Assembly: GCA_026982175.1 (NCBI GenBank)
Contig: JALSHP010000043.1
Location: forward strand, 1-5,439
DNA: 5,439 nucleotides
Source: Campylobacteraceae bacterium
Lineage (GTDB): Bacteria; Campylobacterota; Campylobacteria; Campylobacterales; Sulfurovaceae
Direction: 5' to 3'
The position numbers and the translations under genes were made by a program. The notes under the pieces are model-generated. The model ran no database searches. It saw only the letters and a program-made list of their open reading frames with translations, and was not told where the DNA came from. Below are positions 3,994-5,439 of the stretch, piece after piece (the stretch's first letter is position 1; the number at the start of each line of letters is the position of its first letter).

Positions 3994-5439
3994 CTTTCTC
4001 CTTAATTTCTTCATTTTGAACATTTAACCCAACAGGCTCACTCAAAGCCCCAGCAACTTCGATCTCTTCCATTACAATCCCCTCTGGTACTTCTTTAGAG
4101 TAGATATTAACAGCACATTGTTTAAAGTTTGGCTCAAAAGATTTAGGGTCAAATTCAGGAATGGTGAGGTTATTGATGAGCTGTTCGCTAAAGTGGAATG
4201 GCACAAAACAATCTCCCTCACGTACCACTTCGGTGACTTTAACAATCACCTCTTCAACCTTTCCACGACTTGAACCCATGCTAATTCGGTCGCCACTTTT
4301 TACTTTGAGTTTTTTGGCATCTTTGGGGTTGAGTTCTACCCATGCTTCAGGGGCTAAGTTGTTGAGTAGAGCGATGCTTTTGGTTTTAGTCCGTGTGTGC
4401 CACTGTTCAACTGTTCGTCCTGTGTTTAGGTTCATTGGAAATTCTTTGTTGTAGCTCTCTGGCAGAGGAATCCAATCGACAGGGAGAAGTTGGGCTTTTC
4501 CATCAGATGTTGGACAGTCAAATCCTTCGTTGTAGAGCCGTTTTTTCCCTTCTGGGTACTGCTCATTACACGGCCATTGAATGCCACCTAACTTCTCTAT
4601 CTTTTCATAATCCATTCCTGTGTAGTCACAAAGTTGTCCAGCACTTACGCGTTTGATTTCATCAAAAATATCACGGCTAGAATGGAAGTTTTTAAAGAGA
4701 AGCTCATGTTTCCCCTCAAACTCTTTGGAGAACTCCATGATGATGTTGGCATCACTCATGGTTTTACCTAAAGGCTCAACGGCTTTTCTAGCGTAGTTAC
4801 AACGGCGTTCAGAGTTGGTGTAAACCCCCTCTTTTTCACCCCAAGTCGCTGCTGCGAAAATTACATCAGCTACTTCGGCTGTTTCGCTCATAAAGGCATC
4901 TTGTACTACCAAGATGTCAAGTTTATTAAAAATACGTCTTAAGCGTTCTTGGTCAGGGAAACTTACTAAGGGATTGGTAGCCGTAATCCAAAGGGCTTTA
5001 ATTTCCCCTCGGTCAATGGCATCAATAATCTGTGGATAAGCATAACCCCTTTTGCTAGGGATAAGCTCCGTAGGAACATCAATAATGTCTGCAAAAACGG
5101 CTCTGTCTGTATCGGAGGCATAGTTTCTATATCCAGGAATGGAAGAGGTAAAGCCAAATTCACGTGTTCCCATGGCATTACATTGACCCGTAATGGAAAA
5201 TGGTGATGCCCCCTCTTTTCCAAGGTTTCCTGTGATGAGGGCTAGGTTACAAATGGCAGAAACTGTGTCCGTTCCAATGGTACTTTGGTTCACCCCCATT
5301 GTCCACGCGGACATGGCTTTGTCACAGTTGGCATAGACTTTGGCAATTTTGTACAACTCTTTCACCTCAATACCTGTAATGTTTGCCACCTCTTGAGGAG
5401 AGTAGTTGTTCATTATATGTTTTTTAAATTCAACATGCC
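3977..5439 (-). CDS. nasA: Molybdopterin oxidoreductase, assimilatory nitrate reductase catalytic subunit type (NasA/NarB; partial, N-terminus beyond the right edge)
   Basis: Enzymes of this family hold a bis-MGD molybdenum cofactor and an Fe-S cluster and, in the NasA/NarB branch, reduce nitrate to nitrite in the cytoplasm for nitrogen assimilation. The frame is open to the window edge: eight codons (HVEFKKHI) precede the methionine at 5413, which has no ribosome binding site, so that ATG is internal. The 486 visible residues show WTMGVNQS (5282-5305), PFSITGQCNAMGTRE (5159-5203), WITATNPLVSFPD (4952-4990), TWGEKEGVYTNSERR (4802-4846) and NLNTGRTVEQWHTRTKT (4382-4432), which opens the C-terminal molydopterin-dinucleotide-binding domain (about 4110-4440). 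About 250 N-terminal residues, with the 4Fe-4S cysteines and the molybdenum ligand, should lie outside. GVNQS, the single TGQxNAMG block and the WHT motif fit NasA/NarB better than NapA. A formate dehydrogenase-like or other substrate is not excluded without the N-terminal half. An acidic tail of about 35 residues follows the domain. The gene converges on the kinase operon. Confidence 0.82.
   Translation of the reverse strand, partial: HVEFKKHIMNNYSPQEVANITGIEVKELYKIAKVYANCDKAMSAWTMGVNQSTIGTDTVSAICNLALITGNLGKEGASPFSITGQCNAMGTREFGFTSSIPGYRNYASDTDRAVFADIIDVPTELIPSKRGYAYPQIIDAIDRGEIKALWITATNPLVSFPDQERLRRIFNKLDILVVQDAFMSETAEVADVIFAAATWGEKEGVYTNSERRCNYARKAVEPLGKTMSDANIIMEFSKEFEGKHELLFKNFHSSRDIFDEIKRVSAGQLCDYTGMDYEKIEKLGGIQWPCNEQYPEGKKRLYNEGFDCPTSDGKAQLLPVDWIPLPESYNKEFPMNLNTGRTVEQWHTRTKTKSIALLNNLAPEAWVELNPKDAKKLKVKSGDRISMGSSRGKVEEVIVKVTEVVREGDCFVPFHFSEQLINNLTIPEFDPKSFEPNFKQCAVNIYSKEVPEGIVMEEIEVAGALSEPVGLNVQNEEIKEKEELKS

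Noticed and set aside
4161..4656. Plus-strand open frames of 97 and 87 codons opposite the molybdoenzyme gene
   Set aside because: They overlap each other and are antisense to conserved cofactor-domain motifs; the translations resemble nothing known.
4966..5223. Minus-strand 85-codon frame inside the molybdoenzyme gene
   Set aside because: It is a shifted frame of the real gene, whose own frame carries the conserved motifs throughout.
1..5439. Mobile element, CRISPR array, toxin-antitoxin or defence system
   Set aside because: All DNA is accounted for by housekeeping or regulatory genes; no transposase, direct-repeat array, att site or small toxin-like gene pair is present.

Overview
The window looks like ordinary chromosomal DNA from a Campylobacterota (epsilonproteobacterial) organism, free-living in style, of the Sulfurimonas/Sulfurovum/Arcobacter kind. 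The clues are the modest GC content, the H. pylori-like form of BioD (ATNTNVGKT P-loop and KPIETG motif), a HELNTP-type histidine kinase without HAMP, and the clpS-clpA pairing. The genus is inferred from remembered family sequences, not from a search.

Layout, left to right. (1) Positions 1-1369, minus strand: a clpS-clpA operon. clpS is complete; clpA is cut by the left window edge after 344 codons. ClpS is the N-degron adaptor and ClpA the AAA+ unfoldase that feeds ClpP. (2) Positions 1370-1471: a compact divergent control region with a good sigma70-type promoter for clpS (TTGAAA, 18 nt, TATACT) and a weaker candidate for bioD. (3) Positions 1472-3927, plus strand: bioD (dethiobiotin synthetase), then an OmpR-type response regulator 28 bp downstream, then a membrane histidine kinase whose start overlaps the regulator's end. 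The last two form a two-component system of unknown signal; a TATAAT box in the bioD-regulator gap could give it its own promoter. (4) Positions 3928-3993: a convergent 3' region with inverted repeats, including a strong intrinsic terminator for the gene on the right. (5) Positions 3977-5439, minus strand: the C-terminal two thirds of a molybdopterin oxidoreductase, best matched to assimilatory nitrate reductase (NasA/NarB). Its frame stays open to the right edge, so the ATG at 5413 is an internal methionine.

Three of the five start codons that can be assigned appear to be TTG (clpS, bioD, histidine kinase), which matters for correct gene models. No gene-free stretch exceeds about 100 bases. 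I see no mobile element, CRISPR array, RNA gene or phage gene, and no clearly new biological system. The observations worth a second look are the start-codon architecture, the overlapping 3' structures, the bioD/two-component linkage and the exact substrate of the molybdoenzyme.
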